A DNA stretch of 64,000 nucleotides. It comes from JBGTSJ01 sp041940305 (GTDB lineage Bacteria > Planctomycetota > Planctomycetia > Planctomycetales > Planctomycetaceae). The notes under the pieces were generated by a model that saw only the letters and a program-made list of their open reading frames with translations, had not been told where the DNA came from and made no database searches. Position 1 is the first letter of the stretch; each line of letters begins with the position of its first letter. This document shows, in pieces, positions 8,359 through 17,969 of the stretch. The position numbers and the translations under genes are program-made. The DNA is taken from the NCBI GenBank assembly GCA_041940305.1, contig JBGTSJ010000023.1, positions 1 to 64,000 on the forward strand, written 5' to 3'.

Positions 8359-8982
8359 ATGCATCGGATGATTGCCGCCAGCGTAATTGCCTGGAGCTTT
8401 GCGCTCGGAGGGACGCCGGCGCCGGCGGGGGAGTTCAACCAGACCGTGAGCGTCGGAGACGCCGCTCCGGCGTGGGAGAAGCTGCCGGGAACCGACGGCA
8501 AGGAGCATTCGCTGTCGGACCTGAAGGAGAAGGACATCGTGGTGGTGGTGTTTACGTGCAACAGCTGCCCGGTCGCGGTGGGCTACGAAGACCGGATCGC
8601 CGAACTGGCGGAGCGGCATGCCGATGACGTCGCATTCGTGGCGATCAACGTGAACCGGATCAAGGAGGACAGCCTGCCGGAGATGAAGAAGCGGGCGGAA
8701 GAGCAGGCGTTTCCCTATGCGTATCTGTTCGACGAGTCGCAGCAGATCGCGCGGGACTACGGCGCGCAAAGCACGCCGGAGTTCTTCGTGCTCAACAAGG
8801 AGCGGAAGATCGTCTACATGGGGGCGCTCGACGACAGCACCGATCCGGCGGCGGTGGAGAAGCCGTACCTGGCGCAGGCACTAGAGGCCGCATTGAACGG
8901 GGAGACGCCGGCGACGGCGGAGACCTATCCGCACGGTTGCCGGATTCGCTTTGAGCGGTCGCGGCGGCAGCGCGGCGAGTGA
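8359..8982 (+). CDS. Exported thioredoxin-like / redoxin protein
   Basis: The 207-residue protein starts with a signal peptide (MHRMIAASVIAWSFALGG, then PAPAGE) and has a thioredoxin fold of the AhpC/redoxin type: VGDAAPAWEKLPG, SLSDLKEKDIVVVVFTCNSC and a cis-proline region YGAQSTPEFFVLN. The CNSC pair is the likely redox-active CxxC. It probably acts in the periplasm on thiols or as a peroxidase-like protein. Start 8359 is chosen because GGGGAC precedes it and the candidate promoter lies between it and the earlier in-frame ATG at 8287. Confidence 0.82.
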   Translation: MHRMIAASVIAWSFALGGTPAPAGEFNQTVSVGDAAPAWEKLPGTDGKEHSLSDLKEKDIVVVVFTCNSCPVAVGYEDRIAELAERHADDVAFVAINVNRIKEDSLPEMKKRAEEQAFPYAYLFDESQQIARDYGAQSTPEFFVLNKERKIVYMGALDDSTDPAAVEKPYLAQALEAALNGETPATAETYPHGCRIRFERSRRQRGE

Positions 8983-8997
8983 GATCGCATCAGGCCG

Positions 8998-9474
8998 TCA
9001 ATCGGCAGACGCTGCGGCGAGGAGCTGCCGGATGGCGCCGAGGTGATAGGCGGTGTGCGCGGCGCTGGCGAGGGCGCCGCAGGCGGTGAGATGGGTCCAG
9101 TGGTCGAGGCGGGCGGCGGCGGCCAGCCAATGCTGCGCGGCTTCGCGGAGACGGGCCCGGAGTGCTGTCCATTCTTCGTCGGTCACCCGTCCCCGCTGCC
9201 AGCTGGCGTCCCAGTCGGCCGTGGCCCAGGGGTTGGCTTCGCCGTCGGCCCAGCGGTTCAGGAGCGAGAGGCCGTAGTGCACGTGATCGACGTGCGCGGC
9301 GATCGTGGTGCGGCCGGGCATGGGGCGCGCGGACGCGGTGGCGGCGTCGATCTGGTCCAACTGGCGCAGCAGTCCCGGATCGTCGGGGTTGAGAAGGTAA
9401 CCTTCCTTGCCGGGGCCGTCGAATATCTCGTGGAGGATCGTTTGCAGTGCTTTGTGGAAGATTGAGTCGGACAT
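8998..9474 (-). CDS. DinB-like four-helix protein
   Basis: The 158-residue soluble protein is predicted all-helical with the DinB/YfiT-type arrangement of metal-ligand histidines: an early helix with AAHVDHVHYGLSLL and a late helix with AAHTAYHLGAIRQLL. Members are metal-dependent, several being thiol transferases; the substrate here is unknown. The start at 9474 is favoured because AGGAGG lies six bases upstream. It is convergent with the thioredoxin gene, 15 bp away. Confidence 0.75.
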   Translation of the reverse strand: MSDSIFHKALQTILHEIFDGPGKEGYLLNPDDPGLLRQLDQIDAATASARPMPGRTTIAAHVDHVHYGLSLLNRWADGEANPWATADWDASWQRGRVTDEEWTALRARLREAAQHWLAAAARLDHWTHLTACGALASAAHTAYHLGAIRQLLAAASAD

Positions 9475-9519
9475 GGCATTCCTCCTACGGGCTGTCTGCT
9501 CCTGTTGCACGACGAGTCA

Positions 9520-9539
9520 GCCCGGCGTGAACGCCGGGC
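9520..9539. repeat. Perfect 8-bp hairpin (GCCCGGCG/CGCCGGGC)
   Basis: GCCCGGCG, TGAA, CGCCGGGC form a perfect stem with a tetraloop between the DinB and DUF1501 genes. No T-run follows on either strand, so it resembles a REP-type palindrome more than an intrinsic terminator. Confidence 0.6.
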
Positions 9540-9637
9540 CTACCACAGAAGTAGTGGACGCCTGTATGACCACGGATTGTCGACCACACCTTTGGGTCGG
9601 AACTACGACCGGGGAGGCGAACAATAGCCGGCGTGCT

Positions 9638-9657
9638 CGGCAGACTGACGTCTGCCG
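9638..9657 (-). terminator. Hairpin downstream of the DUF1501 gene
   Basis: CGGCAGAC, TGAC, GTCTGCCG form a perfect 8-bp stem 15 bases after the DUF1501 stop codon. No U-tract follows, so it may protect the 3' end or be a weak terminator. Confidence 0.4.
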
Positions 9658-9671
9658 CTCCTGGGGATCAC

Positions 9672-11177
9672 TCAGGCGATCAGGTCGGCGATGACGTTCC
9701 CGGCGACATCGGTGAGGCGGAAGTCGCGGCCCTGGTAGCGGTAGGTGAGCTTGAGGTGGTCGAGGCCGAACAGGTGGAGCATGGTGGCGTGGAGGTCGGC
9801 GGGGGGGACGGGGTCTTTCACCACGCCCCAGCCGATCTCGTCGCTCTCGCCGTAGGTCTGGCCCCCCTTGATGCCGCCGCCGGCGAGGAACATGCTGAAC
9901 GCGTAGGGGTGGTGGTCGCGGCCTGTGACGTTGGAGTTGTCGCCGGCGCGGTTCTCGCCGAGGGGCGTACGGCCGAACTCGCTCCCCCAGACGACGAGCG
10001 TTTCGTCCAGCAGTCCGCGCTGCTTGAGGTCCTTGATGAGGGCGGCGATGGGCTGGTCGGCCATGCCGGTGTTCCAGGGAAGTTCGTCGTCGATGCTGGA
10101 GTGGTGGTCCCAGGAGGCGTGGATCAGGTTCACGAATCGGACGCCGCGTTCGACCAGCCGCCGTGCGAGGAGGCAGTTGCGGGCGAAGTCCGCGTAGGTC
10201 TCGGGACCGCCGCGTCCGCGTCCGCCCCCGTTGGGGGTCTTGCGGTTGACGCCGTACAGGTCGAGCGTCTCCTGCGTTTCGGTGGAGAGGTCAATCAGCT
10301 CGGGGGCGGCGGACTGCATGCGGAAGGCCAGCTCGTAGCTGGCGATGCGCGCGGCGATCTCGGGGTCCTGCATCAGATCGTAACGGGACTCGTTGACATC
10401 CTTGAGGACATCGAGCCCTTTCCGCTGCAGTTCATCCGGCAGTCCGGCGGGGTTCTCCAGGTTGAGGACCGGTTCTCCCTGGTTGCGGAAGAGCACGCCT
10501 GAGTAGGTGCTGGGGAGGAATCCGCTGGTCCAGATCGTGGCGCCGCCGGAGTTGCCGCGGCCGGCGGGGAGGACGACGTATCCGGGGAGGTTCTGCGACT
10601 CGCTGCCGAGTCCGTACGACAGCCAGGCCCCCATGACGGGCAGGCCGAACGTGGGGCGGCCGCACTGCATGAGCAGTTGCCCGGGGTGATGGTTGAACTG
10701 CGTGGACTCCATCGAGCGGATCAGGCAGATGTCGTCTGCGACGCTGCCGATGTGGGGCAGCAGGTCGGACATCTCCATGCCGCACTCGCCGTAACGATGC
10801 CACTTGCGGGCCAGCGGCGCCATCAGCGTGGCGGTCTTGGGATCGAGGAAGGCGAACCGCACACCCTCATACACCGACGGCGGCAGCGGCTGCTTGTGCA
10901 GTTCGGCCAGCTTGGGCTTGTGATCGAAGAGATCGAGTTGGCTGGGGGCGCCTTCGAAGAAGATGAAGATGCAGGACTTCGCCCGCGGCGCGAAGTGCGT
11001 GGGCTTGAGGGCGAGCGGATCGGCGGTCGCGGAACCGGCTGCATCGGCGGCGCGCGGTGCGATCAAGCCGTCGGCCGAGAGCATCGACGCGAGCGCGATC
11101 GAACCGATGCCGCCGGCCCCACGAAGGAGGAAGTCGCGGCGACAAGTGTCGGTTTCACTCGGAACGCAGTGCTTCAT
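9672..11177 (-). CDS. DUF1501 domain protein, TAT-exported
   Basis: The 501-residue protein has a twin-arginine signal (CRRDFLLRGAGGIGSIALAS, about residues 13-32), so it would be exported folded. The family, related to alkaline phosphatase/sulfatase folds, is shown by FIFFEGAPSQLDLFDHKP, IRSMESTQFNHHPGQLL, VVLPAGRGNSGGA, VRFVNLIHASWDHHSS, VWGSEFGRTPLGE and DHHPYAFSMFLAGGGIKGG. DUF1501 genes are abundant in Planctomycetota and usually pair with PSD1/DUF1553 cytochrome genes; here it stands alone, though a PSD1 gene occurs at 42369. The catalytic role is unknown. Confidence 0.93.
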   Translation of the reverse strand: MKHCVPSETDTCRRDFLLRGAGGIGSIALASMLSADGLIAPRAADAAGSATADPLALKPTHFAPRAKSCIFIFFEGAPSQLDLFDHKPKLAELHKQPLPPSVYEGVRFAFLDPKTATLMAPLARKWHRYGECGMEMSDLLPHIGSVADDICLIRSMESTQFNHHPGQLLMQCGRPTFGLPVMGAWLSYGLGSESQNLPGYVVLPAGRGNSGGATIWTSGFLPSTYSGVLFRNQGEPVLNLENPAGLPDELQRKGLDVLKDVNESRYDLMQDPEIAARIASYELAFRMQSAAPELIDLSTETQETLDLYGVNRKTPNGGGRGRGGPETYADFARNCLLARRLVERGVRFVNLIHASWDHHSSIDDELPWNTGMADQPIAALIKDLKQRGLLDETLVVWGSEFGRTPLGENRAGDNSNVTGRDHHPYAFSMFLAGGGIKGGQTYGESDEIGWGVVKDPVPPADLHATMLHLFGLDHLKLTYRYQGRDFRLTDVAGNVIADLIA

Positions 11178-11520
11178 TGTGGCTACTCTGTTCGCAGTTG
11201 AACATTGATTGATTCAATTGCGGTCGAGGCGGAACTCGGGATCGCGATGAAGGTGCTTGACGGATCAATACCCGTACTGCACCGTCAACAACTCGATAGA
11301 AGGCAGGGGAATCGGTGAAGGCGGATCACACGAATGTCCTGGCAAGTGGGATCATGAGTGATGCTCCCAGGCAGTAAGGACAACCCGCTGCATTGTAGCA
11401 TCGTCCGGCGCGGCGTGACGAGACGGCCGTCCTTCACTTTCGTCGTAACGATCTTCCTGCCGTGGCATCGCTCTGTGGCTCTCTCCGCCGGATTCGTCTC
11501 GTTTAGTCTGGAAACTCGAG
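11178..11520. other. Intergenic region, nothing recognised
   Basis: These 343 bases separate the DUF1501 start from the end of the GT39-like gene, both on the minus strand. I found no convincing ORF, RNA gene or terminator. The promoter of the DUF1501 gene must lie here, but no good -35/-10 pair stands out. Confidence 0.5.
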
Positions 11521-12969
11521 TCAGTTCGATCCCCGCTTCACTGCGGCCGACTGCTGATCCGGCGGATCGCCGTTGATTTCAGCGCCGGACATTCCCGCCA
11601 GGATCTGAAGATTGTCGCGGCGCAGTGTGCATGCGATGAGGGCTGACCACAGGCCGATCGCGGCAGCGGCGTGCAGGACAAACAGCACGGGGACGACGAA
11701 GCGGCCGGCCGTGGACCAGGTGCAGGCGACGCCGAACGCGGCTGCAGCCAGGAGGAAGAGCAGCACTCGTCCCTCGATGCGACCCCGCAGCATGAGCAGG
11801 CCCAGTATCGCGAACGCCAGGACGTAGAGTTCGCCGGGTCCGTGCGGGCGAAATTCCTGCAGAAACCGCAGGAACGGAAGAAGGGCCGTCTTGTGTGGAT
11901 TGCTGAGCACCCAGTCGAGAGAGCGGGTGCGCGCGGCGTCGGCCATCGCGAGTTCTCGGTCAAGGGTGGTCATCTCGGGCGTCACCACGTCGTGGAACAC
12001 TCCGGCCTGCTGCTGATTGAACCACATGCCCATGCGGCGGAAACCCTCATCGCTGTAGGCGGCCGAGAGTTCGATCGTTCCCTGGGCACCGAGAGGCATG
12101 AACCGGTCCAGGAGGACACAGTTCCGGATGAACCAGGGGAACGGGACAAGCAGCGCCGCCGCCAGGAACGCGGCGCTCCGCCGGAGCGAGGACCGGCTCC
12201 GCCACGCAGTGTTGCGCCAGCCGTCCAGTCCGAGCACGAGCGCCAGCAGCACTGGGAGCCAGAGGACGAACATGGTGCGAAGCAGGATCGCGAGTCCAAA
12301 GACGCCGCCGGCGGCCAGCAGGGGCGGGATTGTTCGGTGCTTTGCGGCTTTCAACAGAAGCAGCGCGAGGAGGGCGATCACCAGGCAGGCGAGGCTTTCC
12401 GTGAGCACGTCGCGGGCGTAGGCCCGCACGCGCCAGTCTATAAGGAGAAAGTTGAACGCGCCGAGCAGCGCCGGCAGGGGGCCGCAGATCCGGCAGACGG
12501 TCCACACGACCATTCCTGCGGTCGCCGACATTGCAGCAATGTTGATCACCCGGATACCCCAGAACTGCCGGCCGAGCAGCCGATCCAGCCCGGCCATTAC
12601 GAGCGGCAGCAGCGGCGGCCGGGACGTCGTCGGTCCGGCGTGTTGCTCGTCCGGGAAGTGAACCGGGGCAGGGGCGGCCGCGTCGCGGTAAGGCTGCTGC
12701 AAGTCGGGATTGCGATAGTCGATCTGGAAGCCGCGACCGTGTGCGAGTTCCCACCCCAGCGAGTCGTAGGCGATGGCGTCTCCGTCGACAGCAGGCGGAG
12801 CTGACAGCGAATGCCGCCAGTGCGTGTGCGCGATTCCGCCGGCCAGAGCGGCGAGAAAGACGCTGAGAGAGAGAGCCCAGCGGACGGTGAGTGTGCTCCA
12901 GCGACGGTTCACGTCCAGAATGCGTATGCCGACGGATCGGGTGTCCGTTTTGTGATCGGGCTGGGACAT
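11521..12969 (-). CDS. GT39/ArnT-like membrane glycosyltransferase
   Basis: The 482-residue integral membrane protein has about ten hydrophobic helices. A first helix (about residues 29-47) is followed by a periplasmic loop with acidic residues (VDGDAIAYDSLGWELAHGRGF), the layout of the dolichyl/undecaprenyl-phosphate-sugar-dependent GT39 family. Such enzymes move a sugar from a lipid carrier to a protein or lipid outside the membrane. Donor and acceptor cannot be read from the sequence. It is a single gene between DUF1501 and the divergent DUF1445 gene. Confidence 0.72.
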   Translation of the reverse strand: MSQPDHKTDTRSVGIRILDVNRRWSTLTVRWALSLSVFLAALAGGIAHTHWRHSLSAPPAVDGDAIAYDSLGWELAHGRGFQIDYRNPDLQQPYRDAAAPAPVHFPDEQHAGPTTSRPPLLPLVMAGLDRLLGRQFWGIRVINIAAMSATAGMVVWTVCRICGPLPALLGAFNFLLIDWRVRAYARDVLTESLACLVIALLALLLLKAAKHRTIPPLLAAGGVFGLAILLRTMFVLWLPVLLALVLGLDGWRNTAWRSRSSLRRSAAFLAAALLVPFPWFIRNCVLLDRFMPLGAQGTIELSAAYSDEGFRRMGMWFNQQQAGVFHDVVTPEMTTLDRELAMADAARTRSLDWVLSNPHKTALLPFLRFLQEFRPHGPGELYVLAFAILGLLMLRGRIEGRVLLFLLAAAAFGVACTWSTAGRFVVPVLFVLHAAAAIGLWSALIACTLRRDNLQILAGMSGAEINGDPPDQQSAAVKRGSN

Positions 12970-13062
12970 GACTGGGCAGTGTACTCGGCGTAGTGACCGA
13001 ATGCCTTTCGGTTCACGCTCTTCGAACCGGATCTGGTGCGGGCGAACCCCCGCGGGAGTACG

Positions 13063-13926
13063 ATGCAGAGTCGATGGGGATTAAAGCTCGATGAACACCT
13101 GATGGCGCCTGCACTTCAAAGCCCGCTCGATGTCCGTGAGGCGTGCCGGTCCGGCCAGCTCACCGGCCAGACGTCCGGACTCGCTGCCGGGTATGCGCAG
13201 GCGAATCTGGTAATTGTTCCTGTCGAGTTTGCCGACGAGTTTCGCGCGTTCTGTGCGGCCAATCCCCGACCGTGCCCGTTGCTGGAGGAAACCCCGGCGG
13301 GTGATCCGTGCCCACGTCGACTGGCGCCGAATGCGGACCTGCGCACGGACCTCCCTCGCTACCGGATGTGGAACGACGGCGTCCTTGTCTCCGAGCCAAC
13401 CGACATCCGCGGCGTCTGGCGGGACGATCTGGTGTCGTTCCTGATCGGCTGCTCCTTCACGTTTGAGGCGGCGATGCTGGATGCGGGACTTCCAGTGCGC
13501 CACATCGAGCAGAGTTGCAACGTGCCGATGTATCGCACGGGGATTGCGTGTCGTTCCGCGGGACGGTTCGCCGGCCCGCTGGTCGTCTCCATGCGTCCGC
13601 TGACGCCCGCGCAGGCCGAGGAGGCGATCCGGATCACGGCACGTTACTCGGCCGTGCATGGAGCACCGGTGCAGGTGGGGGATCCCCGGTCGCTGGGAAT
13701 TCAGGATCTGTCCCGGCCCGACTTCGGGGATCCGGTCGAAATCCGCGACGGTGAAGTTCCCGTGTTCTGGGCGTGCGGAGTCACACCACAATGCGCGCTG
13801 ATGCAGGCCCGACTGCCATTGGCAATCACGCACGCCCCGGGCTGCATGTTCGTCACGGACCTGCGCGACGAGGACCTGATCGATCCTGAACCTGCGGAGA
13901 ACCTGGAAAGCGGACCGAAGCCATGA
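13063..13926 (+). CDS. DUF1445 family putative hydro-lyase / D-glutamate cyclase-like
   Basis: The 287-residue protein matches the YcsI/DUF1445 family: RSGQLTGQTSGLAAGYAQAN at the start, then FLIGCSFTFEAAMLDAGLP, NVPMYRTGIAC, GPLVVSMRPL, GDPRSLGIQDL and VFWACGVTPQCALMQARLP. Members are annotated as hydro-lyases, and the vertebrate relative DGLUCY is a D-glutamate cyclase; the substrate here is inferred only. Start 13063 is chosen for the preceding GGGAG; ATG 13102 would give a length closer to other members. The stop overlaps the sulfatase start by ATGA, so the two are translationally coupled. Confidence 0.85.
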   Translation: MQSRWGLKLDEHLMAPALQSPLDVREACRSGQLTGQTSGLAAGYAQANLVIVPVEFADEFRAFCAANPRPCPLLEETPAGDPCPRRLAPNADLRTDLPRYRMWNDGVLVSEPTDIRGVWRDDLVSFLIGCSFTFEAAMLDAGLPVRHIEQSCNVPMYRTGIACRSAGRFAGPLVVSMRPLTPAQAEEAIRITARYSAVHGAPVQVGDPRSLGIQDLSRPDFGDPVEIRDGEVPVFWACGVTPQCALMQARLPLAITHAPGCMFVTDLRDEDLIDPEPAENLESGPKP

Positions 13927-15380
13927 CGAGCGCGAAGCGGGGATCGAGGACAATCCTGGCGGCAATTGCAGTTTCTCTGTGTGCGCTTGTCATTCGTCCG
14001 GCGGCGGCCGAGCAGCGCCCCCCGAACATCGTTCTGATTGTGAGCGACGACCAGGGATATCACGATCTTGGCATGCTGAATCCGGAGCTGATCTCTCCCA
14101 ACCTCGACCGGCTGGTGCGGGAGGGTGTGCGACTGACGGATTTCTCGGTCGCCTGGCCGGCCTGCACGCCGTCGCGGGGCGCGTTTCTGACGGGCCGGTA
14201 TCCGCAGCGCAACGGGCTGTACGACATGATCCGGAACGAGGCCCCCGACTACGGGCATCGCTATACGCCGGAAGAATACGCCGTCACCTGGGAGCGAATC
14301 GGCGGGATGGATACGCGGGAGGTTCTGTTGCCTCAGGTGCTGCAGCAGGCGGGGTATCGCTGCGGGGTGTTCGGAAAGTGGGACATGGGGATGTCGCGAC
14401 GGTACCTGCCGCTCCAGCGCGGCTTCGACGACTTCTATGGTTTCGTCAACTCGGGGATCGACTACTTCACGCACGAGCGGTACGGCGTGCATGCCATGTA
14501 TGAGGGGAACTCCCCCACGCGGGACGACCAGGGGACCTACTGCACGGAGTTGTTCGAACGGGAGGCGCTGCGCTTTATTCGCGAGAATCACGACCGGCCG
14601 TTCTTCCTCTATTTGCCGTTCAACGCGCCGCATGGCGCTTCGAGCCTGGACCCCGCGGTGCGGGGGGCTGCACAGGCACCGGAGGAATACAAGCGGCTGT
14701 ACCCCCATCTCGCGGACGAACTCGTGGAGGGGAGCGTCTTTGAAAAAACGGCGTTCATCCCCAGCCGGTCGAAGAGGAAGCTGGAGTATCTCGCGTCGAT
14801 CACGTGCATGGATGCGGCGATCGGCAGCGTGCTGGATGCGTTGGATGAATTCGAACTGGCCGACTGCACGATGGTGGTGTTCTTCTCGGACAACGGCGGG
14901 GCTGGACAATCCGACAATGGGCCGTTGCGGGGGAGCAAGGGGACCACGTTCGAAGGAGGAATCCGTGTGTGCGCCTGCGTGCGTTATCCGGCACGCATTC
15001 CGGCCGGCACAGTGTGTGATGAGTTTCTCACCAGCCTGGAACTGTTTCCTACGCTGACGGCACTCGCCGGGGTGGAGCCGCCGGCAAATCTGGAGCTCGA
15101 CGGGTTCGACATGCTGCCGGTTGTGGCGGGGGAGGCTGCGACGGAGCGGACTGAGATGTTCTGGAAGCGGCGGGAGCACGAAGCGGCGCGCGTGGGCCAT
15201 TGGAAGTGGGTGCGCAACGGACGCGGCACGTTCCTGTTCGATCTGTCGTCGGACGTTGGCGAGTCGGACGATCGAGCGGAGGCGGAACCGGAGATTACGG
15301 CGCGGCTGCAGGGGCGGTTTGACGAATGGCTGGGCGAGATGGAGGCTGCCGAGCCGCGCGGGCCGTTCAGGGACTACTGA
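13923..15380 (+). CDS. Secreted formylglycine-dependent sulfatase
   Basis: The 485-residue protein has a signal peptide (about residues 10-29, ending RPAAAEQ) and the type I sulfatase fold. NIVLIVSDDQGYHDLG gives the metal-binding aspartates. The sulfatase signature CTPSRGAFLTGRYP (C81) carries the cysteine expected to be matured to formylglycine. Later motifs are FGKWDMG, NAPHGASSLDP and FFSDNGGAGQSDNGPLRGSK. It should cleave sulfate esters, probably of sulfated polysaccharides, in the periplasm or outside. It is translationally coupled to the DUF1445 gene and its 3' end overlaps the convergent CorC-like gene by 14 bp. Confidence 0.92.
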   Translation: MTSAKRGSRTILAAIAVSLCALVIRPAAAEQRPPNIVLIVSDDQGYHDLGMLNPELISPNLDRLVREGVRLTDFSVAWPACTPSRGAFLTGRYPQRNGLYDMIRNEAPDYGHRYTPEEYAVTWERIGGMDTREVLLPQVLQQAGYRCGVFGKWDMGMSRRYLPLQRGFDDFYGFVNSGIDYFTHERYGVHAMYEGNSPTRDDQGTYCTELFEREALRFIRENHDRPFFLYLPFNAPHGASSLDPAVRGAAQAPEEYKRLYPHLADELVEGSVFEKTAFIPSRSKRKLEYLASITCMDAAIGSVLDALDEFELADCTMVVFFSDNGGAGQSDNGPLRGSKGTTFEGGIRVCACVRYPARIPAGTVCDEFLTSLELFPTLTALAGVEPPANLELDGFDMLPVVAGEAATERTEMFWKRREHEAARVGHWKWVRNGRGTFLFDLSSDVGESDDRAEAEPEITARLQGRFDEWLGEMEAAEPRGPFRDY

Positions 15381-16392
15381 CCGAAAATCCCGGCCGGGTC
15401 GCCATGCCGGGGGTGGCCGGCCGAAAGAGCTGCTCGGCGAGACCGCGATAGTTGACGATTCCGAGGGCCCGCCCCCTGTCGGCCACCACGCCGAGGGCGG
15501 CGCCGGCGGTGCGCAGCAGCTGCAGGGCTTCGAGCTTTGTGGCGGACCGGTCGATGACCGGCAGCGGGTGCAGCAGCGTCTCGATCGGACGCTGTTCGAT
15601 CGTGAGTTCGGAAACGCTGACATAGGCGAACAGTTCGAGCGGCTTCCGCCGGTCCCGAACGACGACCTGCGCGACGCCGAAGCGCTTCGCGAAGTCGAGG
15701 ATCTGTTGGCGCGACAGCCCGTCATCGACGCCAATGACCCGGTCGGCGGGGATCATCGAGCCGATCACAGGCTGCGGCGCGATGTGCAGCAGTCCGGTGG
15801 AGAGCTGAATCTGCGTTTCAGTGAGCACGCCCTCGCGGTGGCCGTGCGTCATGACCTGGGCCAGGCGGTTGCGTCCCAACAGGACATCGAGCGACGGCCC
15901 TTCGCTGGGGCGTAGCCGTTCGATCAGGCGCGTCAGCAGGTGCAGCGGCCAGCTTGCCGGGAGCAGCAACAGATGGATGATGCGCAGCCAGCGGGCGTCC
16001 TTGCGCAGAAAGTAAAGCGGGGCGCGGTAATACAGGCTTTTGGGGAGCAGCTCGCCGAATACGAAGATCACCGGCGTGCTGCTGAGCGTGACGGCGATCT
16101 CCGTCCACACGCCTTCGCCGAAGCCCGCCAGGCCGACGCCCCACCCCAGTGATACCGTCAGCAGATAGTTGGCGATGTTGTTGCCGACGAGTGTGCCCGC
16201 CATGAAGCGGCTGGGCTCTTTGGCGAGCGACTGCAGGAACCGCGCGGTCCGGTCGCCGGCCTGGGCGTCGATCATGACGCGCGGCAGGCTCATCCGGTAA
16301 TACGCCGTCTCCGTCCCGCTGAAGAACGCGGACAGGCGCAGTCCCGCCAGGAACAGGCCGATGATCAGGAGGAGTTCAACCCACAGGGGCAT
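15367..16392 (-). CDS. CNNM/CorC-type DUF21-CBS membrane protein, short form
   Basis: The 341-residue protein has a DUF21 transmembrane domain (about residues 1-150, with SAFFSGTETAYYRMSLPR and VFGELLPKSLYY) followed by a CBS pair (about residues 200-325). The C-terminal CorC_HlyC transporter-associated domain seen in its relative at 17962-19263 is missing, and the chain ends shortly after the second CBS. The family is linked to magnesium and divalent cation efflux. It is the last gene of a three-gene minus-strand operon (CorC-like, FAD oxidoreductase, this gene). Confidence 0.85.
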   Translation of the reverse strand: MPLWVELLLIIGLFLAGLRLSAFFSGTETAYYRMSLPRVMIDAQAGDRTARFLQSLAKEPSRFMAGTLVGNNIANYLLTVSLGWGVGLAGFGEGVWTEIAVTLSSTPVIFVFGELLPKSLYYRAPLYFLRKDARWLRIIHLLLLPASWPLHLLTRLIERLRPSEGPSLDVLLGRNRLAQVMTHGHREGVLTETQIQLSTGLLHIAPQPVIGSMIPADRVIGVDDGLSRQQILDFAKRFGVAQVVVRDRRKPLELFAYVSVSELTIEQRPIETLLHPLPVIDRSATKLEALQLLRTAGAALGVVADRGRALGIVNYRGLAEQLFRPATPGMATRPGFSVSSP

Positions 16393-16403
16393 CAGAACAC
16401 GGT

Positions 16404-17969
16404 TCAGTCGGCAGCCTTGGTGTCCGGAGCATAGCGGCGCGAGAATGAATTCTGAAGCAGCGCGTGGGGATCATACACAGTCTTGCGCGCAAAGAACTCG
16501 TCGATCTGCGGATAGGCCCGCCGGAGCTGTTCGTCGGTCGCATGCAGGCGATAGGGCAGATAGAACCGCCCCTGCCGCTCGAGCGCGGCGTCGATCAGCT
16601 CCCGCGTCAGCGCCTGCATCGCCGCCTCTCCTTCGGCCGTCCGCGGCTGGCTGTACAGCATGACCAGCGCGAACAGGTCCCTGTCGGCATAGCGCAGGAA
16701 CGTGTCGGTGTCTTCAGCGACGTCGCGCACGGTAATGTTCAGCAGGTTTGCCTCGTGCCGCAGCACGGTCTCCCGCACCGCCGCACAGAAGGAGTTGAAC
16801 TCCTCCGCCGGCACGAAATACTCGTGCAGGATGTCGGTGCTCCCGGCGGACCGGTCCTGAAAGACTTCGACCCCCTCGTTGAGCAGCTGATTGCGTGAGA
16901 AGTATCGACTGCTGACGTGCTGATGCAGCTGCGTCTCGGCTTTCCAGCGGAGTTCCTTGCCATATTCATTCTCGGCGGATCCGCGAAAGATGGTCCGTCG
17001 CAGCTCGTCCATCCCCGGATCGGACAGGGGCGGAATCGAGCCGTCGGGACCGGGATCGCGATGAAAGACCGTCAGGATAGCCTCGTCGCACAGCCGGCTG
17101 GGGACGATGCACAGCCGGCCGTACGCCATCGCGACGGAGTCCGCGCCGGCCTGCTCCCGGAACGCTGGCACGTACTCCCCGGTCGAAATCGAATGCCGCT
17201 CGATGCGATAGCGCTCGTTGGGCACGACGCGCAGATCGACTTCGAGGATCACGCCGGCGAGGCCATATCCGCCGAGCGCCAGGGCGAACAGCTGCGGTTC
17301 CCGGTCCCGCGCGCAGTCATGCAGCACTCCGTCGGCCGTCATCAATCGGATGGACTCCACCGTGGCTGCAATGGGGGCGTGATTGTGCTGCCAGCCGTGA
17401 CAGTTGACGCTGATCGAGCCGCCGACCGTGAAGGAGTTGTTCGACTGCATCACGCCGATCGAGCGGCCGTACGGATCGAGATAGGCCAGCACCTCGCTCC
17501 AGCGGGCGCCCGCTCCCACACGCAAGACGTCGCGGGCGGGATCCAGCTCCATGTGGCGCAGGGGGAGCATGTCGATCACGATCCCGTCCCGCACCAGGCT
17601 CTGCCCGCCCATGCTATGTCGGGCGCCGGCGATGGAAACGGGCAATCGCTCGCGGCGGGCGCGCTCCAGCAGGCGGCGCAGCGCCGTCACGGCTTCGTCC
17701 GGTTCGGCGGGGATCTCCCAGAACTCGGCCACGGGCATCGCGTTCAGCCGGCTGGCGTCGTCCAATTGTCCCGTTGGCAATTCGGCCATGTCCGGCTGGT
17801 CCCGGATCGCGGTGCGTACCAGGAACCAGGCGGGCCGCGCGATGAAGGCCGCGAGCAACAGGCCGGCGCCGACGACTGCCAGCAACACTTTTCGTCGGCG
17901 TGGACGTCGGGGCAGGGCGGATCGGTCTGCTTTCTCGTCTGCGGGGCGAGCGGTGGATGGATCAGACAT
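16404..17969 (-). CDS. FAD-linked oxidoreductase of the PCMH/aldonolactone oxidase type
   Basis: The 521-residue protein has a basic N-terminus and one hydrophobic helix (about residues 28-45), then a PCMH-type FAD-binding domain. The pyrophosphate loop is seen in VSIAGARHSMGGQSL, and SFTVGGSISVNCHG marks the second FAD contact. The C-terminal half resembles sugar-lactone or alditol oxidases (ending PHALLQNSFSRRY). The substrate is unknown; the membrane anchor suggests electron delivery near the membrane. Its start overlaps the end of the upstream CorC-like gene by 8 bp. Confidence 0.8.
   Translation of the reverse strand: MSDPSTARPADEKADRSALPRRPRRRKVLLAVVGAGLLLAAFIARPAWFLVRTAIRDQPDMAELPTGQLDDASRLNAMPVAEFWEIPAEPDEAVTALRRLLERARRERLPVSIAGARHSMGGQSLVRDGIVIDMLPLRHMELDPARDVLRVGAGARWSEVLAYLDPYGRSIGVMQSNNSFTVGGSISVNCHGWQHNHAPIAATVESIRLMTADGVLHDCARDREPQLFALALGGYGLAGVILEVDLRVVPNERYRIERHSISTGEYVPAFREQAGADSVAMAYGRLCIVPSRLCDEAILTVFHRDPGPDGSIPPLSDPGMDELRRTIFRGSAENEYGKELRWKAETQLHQHVSSRYFSRNQLLNEGVEVFQDRSAGSTDILHEYFVPAEEFNSFCAAVRETVLRHEANLLNITVRDVAEDTDTFLRYADRDLFALVMLYSQPRTAEGEAAMQALTRELIDAALERQGRFYLPYRLHATDEQLRRAYPQIDEFFARKTVYDPHALLQNSFSRRYAPDTKAAD

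Noticed and set aside
9672..10502. Open frame of up to 289 codons antisense to the DUF1501 gene
   Set aside because: The DUF1501 family is unmistakable on the minus strand; the antisense product is Gly/Val/Glu-rich without a domain.
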